Source: an uncultured Lachnospiraceae bacterium
Lineage (GTDB): Bacteria; Bacillota; Clostridia; Lachnospirales; Lachnospiraceae
Length of the DNA stretch: 64,000 nucleotides
Assembly (NCBI GenBank): GCA_900550285.1
Contig: URRW01000008.1
Span: forward strand, 1-64,000
Direction: 5' to 3'
The notes under the pieces are model-generated. The model was not told where the DNA came from, made no database searches, and was given only the letters and a program-made list of their open reading frames with translations. Positions 8,307 through 17,056 of this stretch are shown piece by piece (position 1 is the first letter of the stretch; each line of letters begins with the position of its first letter). The translations under genes were made by a program, and so were the position numbers.

Positions 8307-9380
8307 TCAGTCTCCGAAGCTGATGCCGAGCATCTTTGCCTCTTTGACGATGGAAGCGTTTGGATCCACCATTTTCAGCTTGCCCGCAACCTCTTCCAGC
8401 GGGACTTTTACGATCTCGCGGTGCTTATAGCCCACCATAAAGCCGTATTCCCCGTTTAAGATCATCCTGCCCGCCTCCGAGCCCAAACGGCTCGCAAACA
8501 CGCGGTCATACGGGCAGGGGCTTCCGCCTCTCTGGGTATGTCCGGGAACAGTCACGCGCACCTCCATGCCGCTTTTTGCCTCGATCTGCTCTGCGATCTC
8601 ATAGGATACGGAAGGATATTTGTAGTTTTCCATTTTCTTTTTGTACTCTTTTTTGGAAAGCTTCGCGTCCTCCTTGGAGATCGCGCCCTCTGCTACCGCA
8701 AGGATCGTAAAGCGGCTGCCCCGCGCATGGCGCTCGTTGATCTTTTCCACCACTTTATCAATATCATAGGGGATCTCGGGGATCAGGATGATGTCCGCTC
8801 CGCCCGCGATGCCGGCATTCAGCGTCAGCCAGCCGACCTTGTGCCCCATTACCTCCACGATAAATACGCGTCCATGGGATGCCGCGGTCGTATGGATACA
8901 GTCGATCGCCTCCGTCGCAATATTGACCGCGCTCTGGAACCCGAAGGTCATATCCGTCCCCCACAGATCGTTGTCGATGGTCTTTGGAAGGGTCACGATA
9001 TTCAGCCCCCCTTCCCGAAGAAGGTTCGCCGTCTTGTGCGTGCCGTTGCCGCCCAGAATCACAAGGCAGTCCAGCTGCAGCTTATGATACGTCTGCTTCA
9101 TCGCCGCAACCTTGTCCACGCCGTCTGCGCCGATGTCCCGGATCGTCTTGTAAGGAGTCCTGCTGCTGCCCAGGAATGTGCCGCCCTTTGTCAGAATGCC
9201 TGAAAAATCATTGTAGGTCAGCAGGCGGAATTTCCCGTAGATCAGCCCCTGATAGCCGTCCAGAAACCCATAAATCTCCACGTCCTCCTGCCCGTTAAAA
9301 AGCGCCTTCGCCACGCCTCTCATCGCCGCGTTCAATGCCTGACAGTCCCCGCCGCTGGTCAACATGCCAACTCTCTTCAT
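8307..9380 (-). CDS. pfkA: 6-phosphofructokinase, group III (Gly/Lys active-site type)
   Basis: A 357-residue glycolytic kinase forming fructose 1,6-bisphosphate. The nucleotide loop reads GGDCQALN near residue 10. The phosphoryl-donor motif is GGNGT near residue 110, with Gly where ATP enzymes have Gly and strict PPi enzymes have Asp. The next motif is PKTIDND with Lys where classical ATP enzymes have Gly. This Gly/Lys combination marks the mixed group III, so ATP or PPi use cannot be decided from sequence. The catalytic TIDND Asp and the 'GHTQRGGSP' effector/substrate loop are intact. It is the first gene before dnaX and has its own promoter at 9457-9485. Confidence 0.9.
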   Translation of the reverse strand: MKRVGMLTSGGDCQALNAAMRGVAKALFNGQEDVEIYGFLDGYQGLIYGKFRLLTYNDFSGILTKGGTFLGSSRTPYKTIRDIGADGVDKVAAMKQTYHKLQLDCLVILGGNGTHKTANLLREGGLNIVTLPKTIDNDLWGTDMTFGFQSAVNIATEAIDCIHTTAASHGRVFIVEVMGHKVGWLTLNAGIAGGADIILIPEIPYDIDKVVEKINERHARGSRFTILAVAEGAISKEDAKLSKKEYKKKMENYKYPSVSYEIAEQIEAKSGMEVRVTVPGHTQRGGSPCPYDRVFASRLGSEAGRMILNGEYGFMVGYKHREIVKVPLEEVAGKLKMVDPNASIVKEAKMLGISFGD

Positions 9381-9456
9381 CGCAAGTTCCTCCTTCTTAC
9401 GCCGCTTCCCGGCTCATCATTCCCGATGCCCGCACGGACACCCCTGTTTTAGTAGA

Positions 9457-9485
9457 ATTATATAATATTTTAAAAATATGCACAA
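9457..9485 (-). promoter_or_regulatory. Promoter of pfk-dnaX-ybaB-recR
   Basis: On the minus strand TTGTGC (9480-9485) and TATAAT (9457-9462) are separated by 17 nt of A/T-only sequence. The start site would lie about 70 nt upstream of the pfk ATG. Confidence 0.7.
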
Positions 9486-9527
9486 GGGTCGGATTTTTAT
9501 GTGACGGCGCAGTTAGGCTGCGAAAGC

Positions 9528-11636
9528 CTATTCCACGCGCGCTGTTTTTTTACAGGTTACCGGAAACCGTACGCACTCCCGCCCGGTCAGCGCACTGCTT
9601 CTTGCGTCCGGCTGCTGCGTGCCAACAAACACCGCATATCCGCCTGCTTCCAGCATCCGCTTCCCTTCTTCGTCGCAGAGCGAAAAGGCACGGTCATCCA
9701 GCGTGATCTCCACCCGCTTTTTTTCGCCCGGCCGGAGGAATACTTTTTTCAGCCCCTTTAGCTGGGCGTTCGGCGTGCCGGGACGCAGCGCCTTTACATA
9801 TACCTGAACCGTCTCGCTACCCGCCATGTCCCCCGTATTTTTCAGGGACGCCGTCACGGCAACGCTGCCGCCCGCCGCGATCGTATCGGTGTTAAGGCAA
9901 ACGTCCGTCAGCTCGAATGAAGTATAGGAAAGCCCGTAGCCAAACGGGTAGAGCGCCTCGTTTTCCATATAGCGGTAGGTTCTGCCTTTCATGGAATAAT
10001 CCGTAAATTCCGGCAGCTCCTCCAACGTACGGTAAAAGGTCACGGGAAGCTTTCCCTCCGGGCTGTATGCGCCAAAGATCAGCTCCGCCACCGCACGTCC
10101 GCCCTGCGCGCCCGGATACCACGCCTCGATGACCGCCGGGAAATGTCCGTCCTCCCATGTGAGCGCCATCGCAGAGCCCGTCATGGAAACGAGGATCACC
10201 GGCTTTCCGCTCTCATAGGCAATGCGGAGCAGCTCGGGCTGTAAGCCGGGGAAATACAGGTCGTTTTTGTCGCCGACCGCAATATCCCCGCCCATGTCCT
10301 CTTCGCCCTCGATCCCGGCGTCCAGACCCATCACGGCTACAATCACATCCGCTGCGCGGCACACCGCCTCCGCTTCCGAAAGCCCTTCCCGCTGATCCCG
10401 GCAAAGCTCGCAGCCTTTTGCATAATATACGCGCACGTCGTCGCCCACATAATCCTCGATGCCTTCCAGCACCGTAATGTAGCGGGAAGCGGTTCCCTCA
10501 TAATTTCCCACAAGCGCCTTTCTGGAATCCGCATTCGGGCCGATCACGCCGACCGAACGGATCTTATTTTTATCCAGCGGCAAAAAATGGTTTTCATTTT
10601 TCAAAAGCACGAGGCTCTTTCTGGCAGCCTCCAGATTCAGCCTGCGGTTTTCGGGCGTATCCACCTGATCGTAGCCGACCGCATCCTGATCCGCCTGCCG
10701 CTCCTCTCCCAGGATGCCCAGCTTCATCCGGCACTCCATCAGGTTGGTAACCGCCTCGTCCAGCCGCGCTTCATCCACATATCCGCCCCGCACCGCGTCG
10801 CGCAGATACGGGAAGGTGCAGCCGCAGTTGATGTCACAGCCGTTGTTCATCGCCAGAGCCGCCGATTCCAGCGGCGTTTTTGTCACCTTATGATGCTCGT
10901 GAAAATCTGCGATCGCCCAGCAGTCGCTGACCACATGCCCCTGAAAGCCCCATTCCTTCCGCAAAATATCCTGCAAAAGCGTCTTATTGCCGCAGCAGGG
11001 CTCGCCGTTTGTGCGGTTGTAAGCGCCCATGACCGCCTCGACCTTTCCCTCCTGCACGCACGCCTGAAACGCAGGCAGATAGGTTTCGTACATATCCTGT
11101 TTTGTCGCCACCGCATTAAACTCATGGCGCTGTTTTTCCGGCCCGGAATGTACCGCGAAGTGCTTCGCGCACGCCGCCGCTTTGAGACGGTCCGGATCGT
11201 CCCCCTGCACGCCCTTGATATAGCGCACGCCCATCCTCGAGGTCAGCCACGGATCCTCCCCGTACGTCTCCTGCCCGCGTCCCCAGCGGGGATCCCTGAA
11301 AATATTTACGTTCGGCGCCCAGAAGGTGAGCCCTTTGTTGATCTCATGATCCCCCGCTTTCTGGAACGCGTTGTATTTTGCGCGCCCTTCCTTTGCAACG
11401 GTCTCCCCGATCCGCTCTGCCAGCTCCTCGTCAAAGCTTGCCGCCAGCCCGATCGCCTGCGGGAATACGGTCGCCGTGCCCGCCCGCGCCACGCCGTGCA
11501 GTGCCTCGTTCCACCAGTTATAGGAAGGAATGCCGAGCCTTTCGATCGCAGGCGCGTTATAAAGCGTCTGGCTTACCTTTTCCTCCAATGTCATCTGTGC
11601 GACGAGCTCCGCCGCCTTTTCCCGGAATTTTCCCAT
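9528..11636 (-). CDS. Glycoside hydrolase family 3 (beta-xylosidase/beta-glucosidase)
   Basis: A 702-residue cytoplasmic enzyme without signal peptide. The GH3 N-terminal barrel shows 'YNWWNEALHGVAR' (residues 39-51), typical of the beta-xylosidase branch, and 'FRDPRWGRGQETYGEDP'. The nucleophile is Asp238 in 'VVSDCWAI'. The GH3 C-terminal domain starts near residue 345 ('KSLVLLKNENHFLPLD') and a fibronectin III-like domain closes the protein. It is the last gene of the operon with isomerase, DUF4867 and xylulokinase, which supports release of a pentose from imported oligosaccharides. The ATG follows GGAGGGG. Exact substrate is inferred. Confidence 0.9.
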   Translation of the reverse strand: MGKFREKAAELVAQMTLEEKVSQTLYNAPAIERLGIPSYNWWNEALHGVARAGTATVFPQAIGLAASFDEELAERIGETVAKEGRAKYNAFQKAGDHEINKGLTFWAPNVNIFRDPRWGRGQETYGEDPWLTSRMGVRYIKGVQGDDPDRLKAAACAKHFAVHSGPEKQRHEFNAVATKQDMYETYLPAFQACVQEGKVEAVMGAYNRTNGEPCCGNKTLLQDILRKEWGFQGHVVSDCWAIADFHEHHKVTKTPLESAALAMNNGCDINCGCTFPYLRDAVRGGYVDEARLDEAVTNLMECRMKLGILGEERQADQDAVGYDQVDTPENRRLNLEAARKSLVLLKNENHFLPLDKNKIRSVGVIGPNADSRKALVGNYEGTASRYITVLEGIEDYVGDDVRVYYAKGCELCRDQREGLSEAEAVCRAADVIVAVMGLDAGIEGEEDMGGDIAVGDKNDLYFPGLQPELLRIAYESGKPVILVSMTGSAMALTWEDGHFPAVIEAWYPGAQGGRAVAELIFGAYSPEGKLPVTFYRTLEELPEFTDYSMKGRTYRYMENEALYPFGYGLSYTSFELTDVCLNTDTIAAGGSVAVTASLKNTGDMAGSETVQVYVKALRPGTPNAQLKGLKKVFLRPGEKKRVEITLDDRAFSLCDEEGKRMLEAGGYAVFVGTQQPDARSSALTGRECVRFPVTCKKTARVE

Positions 11637-11687
11637 GATAATACCCCTCCTGCTTAAAAAATATTGTTAAAAAATCTTCCTGAAAGC

Positions 11688-11750
11688 AAAGCGGCCCGGC
11701 GCCCGCAGCAAATTCCTTCACAGATCTGCTCGAGAACCGGACCGCTGCCC
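11688..11750 (-). terminator. Intercistronic hairpin between isomerase and GH3 genes
   Basis: GCGGTCCGG pairs with CCGGGCCGC on the minus strand across a long loop that contains a second GCAGA/TCTGC-type pairing. There is no clean U-run, so it may be an mRNA processing or stability element within the operon rather than a full terminator. Confidence 0.4.
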
Positions 11751-11796
11751 GTTATCGTCGTTTATAAGGTTTTCCGCCGTCCCGGATTACAACGCG

Positions 11797-13281
11797 TTAC
11801 GCGAACGGGTTTTCCGTCGGATACATCATGCCCTTGGGCTGATTGAAGTTGATGTCCTCTACCGGAACGCCGATGTATTTGAATACCTCGTACAGCGCCT
11901 TGCCGTAGTGGCCGAAGGCAACCGCCCCGTGGTGGGGATAGTTTTTCTCGATCAGCACATGTCTGTAGAAGCGTCCCATTTCCGGGATCGCAAATACGCC
12001 GATGGAGCCGAAGGAACGGGTCGCAACCGGAAGCACCTCGCCCTGCGCGATATAAGCGCGCAGCATGTTGTCCGCCGTGGACTGCAGGCGGTAGAAGGTG
12101 ATCTCGCCGGGCGCGATGTCGCCTTCCAGCGTGCCGTTTGTCACTTCCTCCGGAAGGGATCTTGCCATGATCATCTGGTTTTTCATGCTGCAGAACGCCA
12201 GCTTTCTGGAACAGGTGTTGCCGCAGTGGAAGCCCATGAACGTATCCTTGTGCGTGTAATCAAATTTGCCTTTGATGGACTCCTCATACATATCGTCCGG
12301 CACACTGTTGTTGATGTCCAGAAGCGTTACCACGTCGTCGCTGACAGCGGTTCCGATAAACTCGCTCAAGCAGCCGTAAATATCCACCTCGCAGGATACC
12401 GGAATACCCATGCCGGTCAGGCGGCTGTTCACATAGCAGGGAACGAAGCCGAACTGCGTCTGGAAGGCAGGCCAGCACTTGCCCGCGATCGCCACATACT
12501 CACGGTATCCTCTGTGCTCTTCAACCCAATCCAAAAGGGTGAGCTCATACTGTGCAAGCTTCTCCAAAATCTCCGGCTTTTTGTTGCCCTCGCCCAGCTC
12601 TTCCTCCATCTCTTTTACTTTTGCAGGGATCCGCTCATCGCCCGCATGCTTGTTGAACGCCTCAAACAGATCCAGCTCGGAGTTCTCCTCGATCTCAACG
12701 CCCAGATTGTAAAGCTGCTTGATCGGCGCGTTGCAGGCAAGGAAGTTTAACGGTCTGGGGCCGAAGCTGATGATCTTTAAGCTCTTTAAACCGACGATCG
12801 CCCTTGCCACCGGCACAAAATCGTGGATCATATCCGCGCACTCGGAGGCGGTTCCTACCGGATATTCCGGGATGTATGCCCTGATGTTGCGCAGCTTTAA
12901 GTTGTAGCTGGCGTTTAACATACCGCAGTACGCGTCGCCTCTGCCGCCCACCAGATCATTCTGGGATTCCTCCGCAGCCGCGATGAACATGGAGGGGCCG
13001 TCAAAATGCTTTGCCAGCAGCGTCTCCGCGATCTCGGGGCCGAAGTTGCCAAGGTATACGCACAGCGCGTTGCAGCCCGCTTTTTTAACGTCTTCCAGCG
13101 CCTGGACCATGTGGATCTCACTCTCTACGATGCAGATGGGGCACTCGTAAATATCCGCCGCGTCATATTTTGCCTGATACGCTTCCACCAGCGCCTTTCT
13201 TCTGTTTACGGAAAGGGATTCCGGGAAGCAGTCGCGGCTTACCGCAACGATGCCGACTTTGATTTTGGGTAAATTGTTCAT
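11797..13281 (-). CDS. L-fucose/L-arabinose isomerase family protein
   Basis: A 494-residue sugar isomerase related to the FucI/AraA fold. Conserved blocks include 'CEVDIYGCLSEFIGTAVSD', 'DINNSVPDDM', 'GFHCGNTCSRKL' and 'HHGAVAFGHYGKAL', supplying likely Glu, Asp and His ligands of the catalytic Mn2+. The second ATG (13281) is preferred because GGAGG then has 8-nt spacing. It lies between DUF4867 and GH3 and downstream of xylulokinase, so it probably makes the ketose that the kinase phosphorylates. The true sugar (xylose, arabinose, fucose or other) is not determinable here. Confidence 0.8.
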   Translation of the reverse strand: MNNLPKIKVGIVAVSRDCFPESLSVNRRKALVEAYQAKYDAADIYECPICIVESEIHMVQALEDVKKAGCNALCVYLGNFGPEIAETLLAKHFDGPSMFIAAAEESQNDLVGGRGDAYCGMLNASYNLKLRNIRAYIPEYPVGTASECADMIHDFVPVARAIVGLKSLKIISFGPRPLNFLACNAPIKQLYNLGVEIEENSELDLFEAFNKHAGDERIPAKVKEMEEELGEGNKKPEILEKLAQYELTLLDWVEEHRGYREYVAIAGKCWPAFQTQFGFVPCYVNSRLTGMGIPVSCEVDIYGCLSEFIGTAVSDDVVTLLDINNSVPDDMYEESIKGKFDYTHKDTFMGFHCGNTCSRKLAFCSMKNQMIMARSLPEEVTNGTLEGDIAPGEITFYRLQSTADNMLRAYIAQGEVLPVATRSFGSIGVFAIPEMGRFYRHVLIEKNYPHHGAVAFGHYGKALYEVFKYIGVPVEDINFNQPKGMMYPTENPFA

Positions 13282-13394
13282 GATCATTTCCTCCGTTTAT
13301 GATGCCTGTTTCATTATTTTTTCTGCCGCATAATTTTTTGCTGCTGCATTGCGCTTTTGGCGGCATGATTTTTCCGGTCGCATTGCTCTTTTTC

Positions 13395-14009
13395 CTACAG
13401 TTCGATGTTTTCCCCCACAAGGCCCATCGGGCTTTTCTCCGGGAGCCCGCCTTCAGGATGCCCCAGCAGCCATTTGTTCTTCGCCGTCAGATGGCTGTCC
13501 TCGCCGCCCTCATGCCGGAATGTAAGCTCCAGATTGGTGTCCTTTGGCAAAACGATTGCGCACCGAAAGCCGCCCTCCTGCGCATGGCAGGGCGCGTAAT
13601 GCAGCGTCGTCGCATACAGCTCCACCGCAGTCCCCGCAGGCACGCGGAACGCTTTTACCAGAGCGGTGTCATAGGTAAAATCCGCCGTGATGTCCTGCTG
13701 TCTGCCCAGCAGCAAAATAAGCTCCGTGCCCGCCACGTCCACCTCCGAGCTTCTGTGGTATTCCAGCGCGTTTAATTTCCGGTTGTGGCCGTTGCAGTAG
13801 CCGATCTGGATCGGCAGCTCACCGTAGGTCTTATCCGTCAGCTCCTCATAGACCGGCAGCTCCTCAAGCATTTCCTCGGACGCCACATAAACCACGTCCT
13901 CCGGCACGGGAGTCTCTGCCAGCTTTTCCAACAGCTCCGAAAAATCCACGTCCGCGATCACCCTTCCATATTCCCGGAAAGCCTCGTCCGTTACCTCATA
14001 AATTTCCAT
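13395..14009 (-). CDS. DUF4867 family protein
   Basis: A 204-residue soluble protein matching what I recall as DUF4867, commonly next to fucose-isomerase-like genes. The sequence has a cupin-like beta pattern: 'IGYCNGHNRKLNALEYHRSSEV' with His/Glu, 'VPAGTAVELYATTLHYAPCH' and 'FRCAIVLPKDTNLEL'. A sugar-binding cupin such as an isomerase or mutarotase helper would fit the operon. That role is inference. The start follows GGAGGG. Confidence 0.65.
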   Translation of the reverse strand: MEIYEVTDEAFREYGRVIADVDFSELLEKLAETPVPEDVVYVASEEMLEELPVYEELTDKTYGELPIQIGYCNGHNRKLNALEYHRSSEVDVAGTELILLLGRQQDITADFTYDTALVKAFRVPAGTAVELYATTLHYAPCHAQEGGFRCAIVLPKDTNLELTFRHEGGEDSHLTAKNKWLLGHPEGGLPEKSPMGLVGENIEL

Positions 14010-14078
14010 CCTGCAATCCCTCCGTCTGCTCTGACCTTCTCTGTTTTCTATCCTGTTTTCTTTCCTGCCCGTGCCCGC

Positions 14079-15548
14079 CTATTTCAGCCTGCCAAAAAGC
14101 TCCCTGACCGCGGGATATATCTGTTTAAACTGCGCGTAACGCTCCTCGTATTTTGCCGCAAGGACAGGATCCGGCTCGATGGTATCCACCACCTTGACGA
14201 GCGTTTTTGCCGCCTCTTCCACAGAAGCGTATTCCCCGCACGCCACCGCCGCAAGCATCGCCGCGCCATAGCCGGGGCCTTCCTCCGTTTCGGGCACGTC
14301 CACCTTCACATTCAGCACGTTTGCGATGATCTTTTTCCACAGGGGGCTCTTTGCGCCGCCTCCGCAGATCTTCGTGCGTTCGATGGAAATTCCCAGCGAC
14401 CTTGCGACCTCAAAGGAGTCCCTCAGCGCAAACGCCACGCCTTCCAGCACCGCCTGCGTCATGTCCGCCCGCGTCGTATCCATCGTCATGCCGATAAAGG
14501 TTCCTCTCGCATCGGGATCGTTGTGCGGGGATCGCTCGCCCATCAGATACGGCAGGAAATAAACGTGGTTTTCGCCCAGCTTTTCGATTGCCGCCTGCTC
14601 TGCCGCATAATCCTTCGTCCCAATGATCCCGTCCATCCACCATTTATTGCAGGACGCCGCGCTCAGCATGCAGCCCATCAAATGATAGTGCCCGTCCGCA
14701 TGGGCAAAGGCGTGAAGGGCGTTGTTGGAATCCACGCCGAAGCGCTCCGACGAAATAAACACCGTCCCGCTCGTCCCGAGGGAAATATTGCACTGTCCTT
14801 CACCGACCGTGCCCGTGCCGACCGCCGCCGCCGCGTTGTCGCCGGCGCCCGCAGCCACCTTCACGCCTGCCGAAAGCCCCAGCTGATTTGCCACCGCAGG
14901 AAGAAGCGTGCCGACTGTTTCATAGCTTTCATATACGTCTGCCAGCTGTTCCTTTTCCACGCCGCAGATCCGGCACATTTCCTCCGACCAGCAGCGGTTT
15001 TTTACATCGAACAAAAGCATGCCCGATGCGTCGGATACGTCCGTGCAGTGCACGCCCGTCATGCGGTACGCCAGATAATCCTTCGGAAGCATGATCTTCC
15101 TGATCCGCGCAAAGTTCTCCGGCTCGTTGTCCCGGATCCACAAAAGCTTGGATGCGGTAAAGCCCGTAAAGGAAATGTTCGCCGTATATCTGGAAAGCGT
15201 CTCCTTTCCGATCACTTCATTCAGATAATCGTTTTCCTTCCATGTCCTGCCGTCGTTCCACAAAATTGCCGGGCGGATGACCTCATCGTTCTCATCCAGG
15301 ATCACAAGCCCGTGCATCTGCCCGCCAAAGCTGATGCCCGCCACCTTTTCCCGATCAAAGCCCTCCAAAAGCTCCCCGATGCCCGCCATCGCCTGTGCAT
15401 ACCAGTCCTCCGGCTTCTGCTCCGACCAGCCGGGATGCGGGAAATACAAAGGATATTCCCGGGATACCACGTTGGCGATGCGCCCGTTTCCTTCCATCAG
15501 CAAAAGCTTTACCGCCGATGTGCCAAGATCTACTCCAATATAATACAT
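14079..15548 (-). CDS. xylB: Xylulokinase (FGGY family carbohydrate kinase)
   Basis: A 489-residue FGGY kinase. The N-terminus 'YYIGVDLGTSAVKLLLM' is the phosphate-binding loop, 'GISFGGQMHGLV' carries the xylulokinase-specific Met-His, and 'KICGGGAKSPLWKKIIANVL' is the FGGY signature 2 region. The ATG at 15548 follows CAGGAGGAATGT; a longer in-frame extension lacks family similarity. It is the first gene of the minus-strand sugar operon, with a promoter at 15693-15721 facing the LacI-type regulator. Confidence 0.9.
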   Translation of the reverse strand: MYYIGVDLGTSAVKLLLMEGNGRIANVVSREYPLYFPHPGWSEQKPEDWYAQAMAGIGELLEGFDREKVAGISFGGQMHGLVILDENDEVIRPAILWNDGRTWKENDYLNEVIGKETLSRYTANISFTGFTASKLLWIRDNEPENFARIRKIMLPKDYLAYRMTGVHCTDVSDASGMLLFDVKNRCWSEEMCRICGVEKEQLADVYESYETVGTLLPAVANQLGLSAGVKVAAGAGDNAAAAVGTGTVGEGQCNISLGTSGTVFISSERFGVDSNNALHAFAHADGHYHLMGCMLSAASCNKWWMDGIIGTKDYAAEQAAIEKLGENHVYFLPYLMGERSPHNDPDARGTFIGMTMDTTRADMTQAVLEGVAFALRDSFEVARSLGISIERTKICGGGAKSPLWKKIIANVLNVKVDVPETEEGPGYGAAMLAAVACGEYASVEEAAKTLVKVVDTIEPDPVLAAKYEERYAQFKQIYPAVRELFGRLK

Positions 15549-15692
15549 ACATTCCTCCTGCCGCCCGGTCAGCCTTCCGAAGCAGGACAGCGCTTCCTTT
15601 CTGTCCCTGCCGCCGCTTTCTGCCCTGTCCGCACGCTTGTGCCCGTGCACGCAAACTCCGCTGACCTTTTTTCAAAGGCGCTCTCTGCTCCT

Positions 15693-15721
15693 ATCATAAG
15701 TTGGCGGTTTCCAAAAATCAA
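15693..15721 (-). promoter_or_regulatory. Promoter of the xylB operon
   Basis: TTGATT (15716-15721) and TATGAT (15693-15698) on the minus strand with a 17-nt spacer. The 5' leader would be about 140 nt. The rest of the 426-bp divergent region is C-rich and shows no further gene. Confidence 0.7.
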
Positions 15722-15841
15722 GCATTCTTTTCATTTTCATGATTTTTCACAAAAATCCCGCCTTCCTCCCGCCTCCTGCGGCATATGTTTTGTGCATTTT
15801 CCTCTTTTTTGTGCGCGGGCACGTCCGTGCTTCCGCCGGCA

Positions 15842-15870
15842 TTGACTTTGCCCTCCCGGCATGATACAGT
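15842..15870 (+). promoter_or_regulatory. Promoter of the LacI-type regulator
   Basis: TTGACT at 15842-15847 and TACAGT at 15865-15870 with a 17-nt spacer and an extended TG before the -10. The regulator's ATG follows about 100 nt downstream. Confidence 0.65.
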
Positions 15871-15974
15871 GGAAACAGATATGCGTTGATTTTGGCGGCA
15901 GAACCCCTGCGCAGACGGGGAAAGCCGCTATTTTAAAAAAATGGAGAGACTTACGCTCCGGAATGGAGAATTTT

Positions 15975-16991
15975 ATGGCAACGATCAGAGAAATCGCAGA
16001 GCTTGCCGGCGTGTCCCGCGGCACGGTTGACCGCGTCTTAAACAACCGCGGTTCCGTCAATGCCGCCACTGCGGCGCTCGTGCGCGACATCGCGGCGCGT
16101 CTGGACTACAAGCCCAACCCCGCCGGGATCGCCCTCGCCGCCCAGCGCAAAAACGTTAAGCTCGGCGTCCTGCTTTTTGATACCAAAAACCCGTTTTTTG
16201 AAGACGTCTGGAAGGGCGTTCTGGAAAAGGAAGAGGAGCTGGCGGGCTACAACTGCACCGTCCTCAAAAAAAGCGTCGGCTTTTCCGCCGCAGAACAGCT
16301 TGCCGCCATGAACGAGCTGGAACAGGAGGGCATCGACGGCCTTGTGATCAGCCCCTTTAACGACGCTTCCATCACGGAATGTATCGACCGGCTTTCCCAG
16401 AAAGGGATCCCCGTCATCACGGCAAATACCGACATCCACAATTCCCTCCGTCTCGCCTTTGTGGGAAGCGATTTTTACCGGTGCGGGCAAACCGCCGCAG
16501 GGCTGATGCGGCTGATCACAGACGGAGAGGTGCGCGCCGGCATCGTCACCGGATCCTCCAAGGTGCTCTGCCATACGGACCGCATCAAGGGCTTCTGCGA
16601 CAGGATCAGCGAACGCTATCCGCGCATCCGCGTCGTGGATACGATCGAAAACAGCGACGACGATTTTGAAAGCTACGATAAGACAAGGGAGCTTCTGGAA
16701 CGCCACCCGGAAATCAACGCCCTTTATTTTACGGCGGCAGGCATATACGGCGGCTGCCGCGCAGTGACCGCCTCCGGGCGCAAGGACATCCGCGTGATCG
16801 CCTATGACAAAATCCCTTCCACGCAGGAATTTATGGAACAAAACATCATCTCCGCCGTCATCTGCCAGCAGCCAAAAGTTCAGGGTGCGAAGCCCCTGCA
16901 GCTTCTTTTCGACTACCTGATGACGGGACAGACGCCCGACCGGGAATTTTATTACACCGCCGTGGACGTCCGCATTCTTGAAAATCTGTAG
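15975..16991 (+). CDS. LacI family transcriptional regulator
   Basis: A 338-residue repressor-type protein. The helix-turn-helix occupies residues 2-22 (ATIREIAELAGVSRGTVDRVL, with Arg-Gly in place of the usual Lys-Ala), followed by the hinge 'PAGIALA'. A periplasmic-binding-protein-like sensor domain starts at 'KLGVLLFDTKNPFFEDV'. The ATG at 15975 follows GGAGAATTTT. Divergent placement from xylB suggests control of the pentose operon, with a sugar as effector. This is an inference from position. Confidence 0.88.
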   Translation: MATIREIAELAGVSRGTVDRVLNNRGSVNAATAALVRDIAARLDYKPNPAGIALAAQRKNVKLGVLLFDTKNPFFEDVWKGVLEKEEELAGYNCTVLKKSVGFSAAEQLAAMNELEQEGIDGLVISPFNDASITECIDRLSQKGIPVITANTDIHNSLRLAFVGSDFYRCGQTAAGLMRLITDGEVRAGIVTGSSKVLCHTDRIKGFCDRISERYPRIRVVDTIENSDDDFESYDKTRELLERHPEINALYFTAAGIYGGCRAVTASGRKDIRVIAYDKIPSTQEFMEQNIISAVICQQPKVQGAKPLQLLFDYLMTGQTPDREFYYTAVDVRILENL

Positions 16992-17000
16992 CTTGTCTAA

Positions 17001-17056
17001 AAAAACCTCTCCGGCAGGGCGCGCCGTTTCAAACCGCGTCCTGCCGGGGAGGTTTT
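17001..17056. terminator. Bidirectional terminator between regulator and DUF5722-like gene
   Basis: AAAACCTCTCCGGCAGG pairs with CCTGCCGGGGAGGTTTT across a GC-rich loop with T-runs on both strands. It serves both convergent genes. Confidence 0.85.

Noticed and set aside
13785..15845. 686-codon plus-strand frame opposite xylB and DUF4867
   Set aside because: It is antisense to two genes with clear family motifs; long antisense frames are common in GC-rich third-position genes, and it has no domain or ribosome site.
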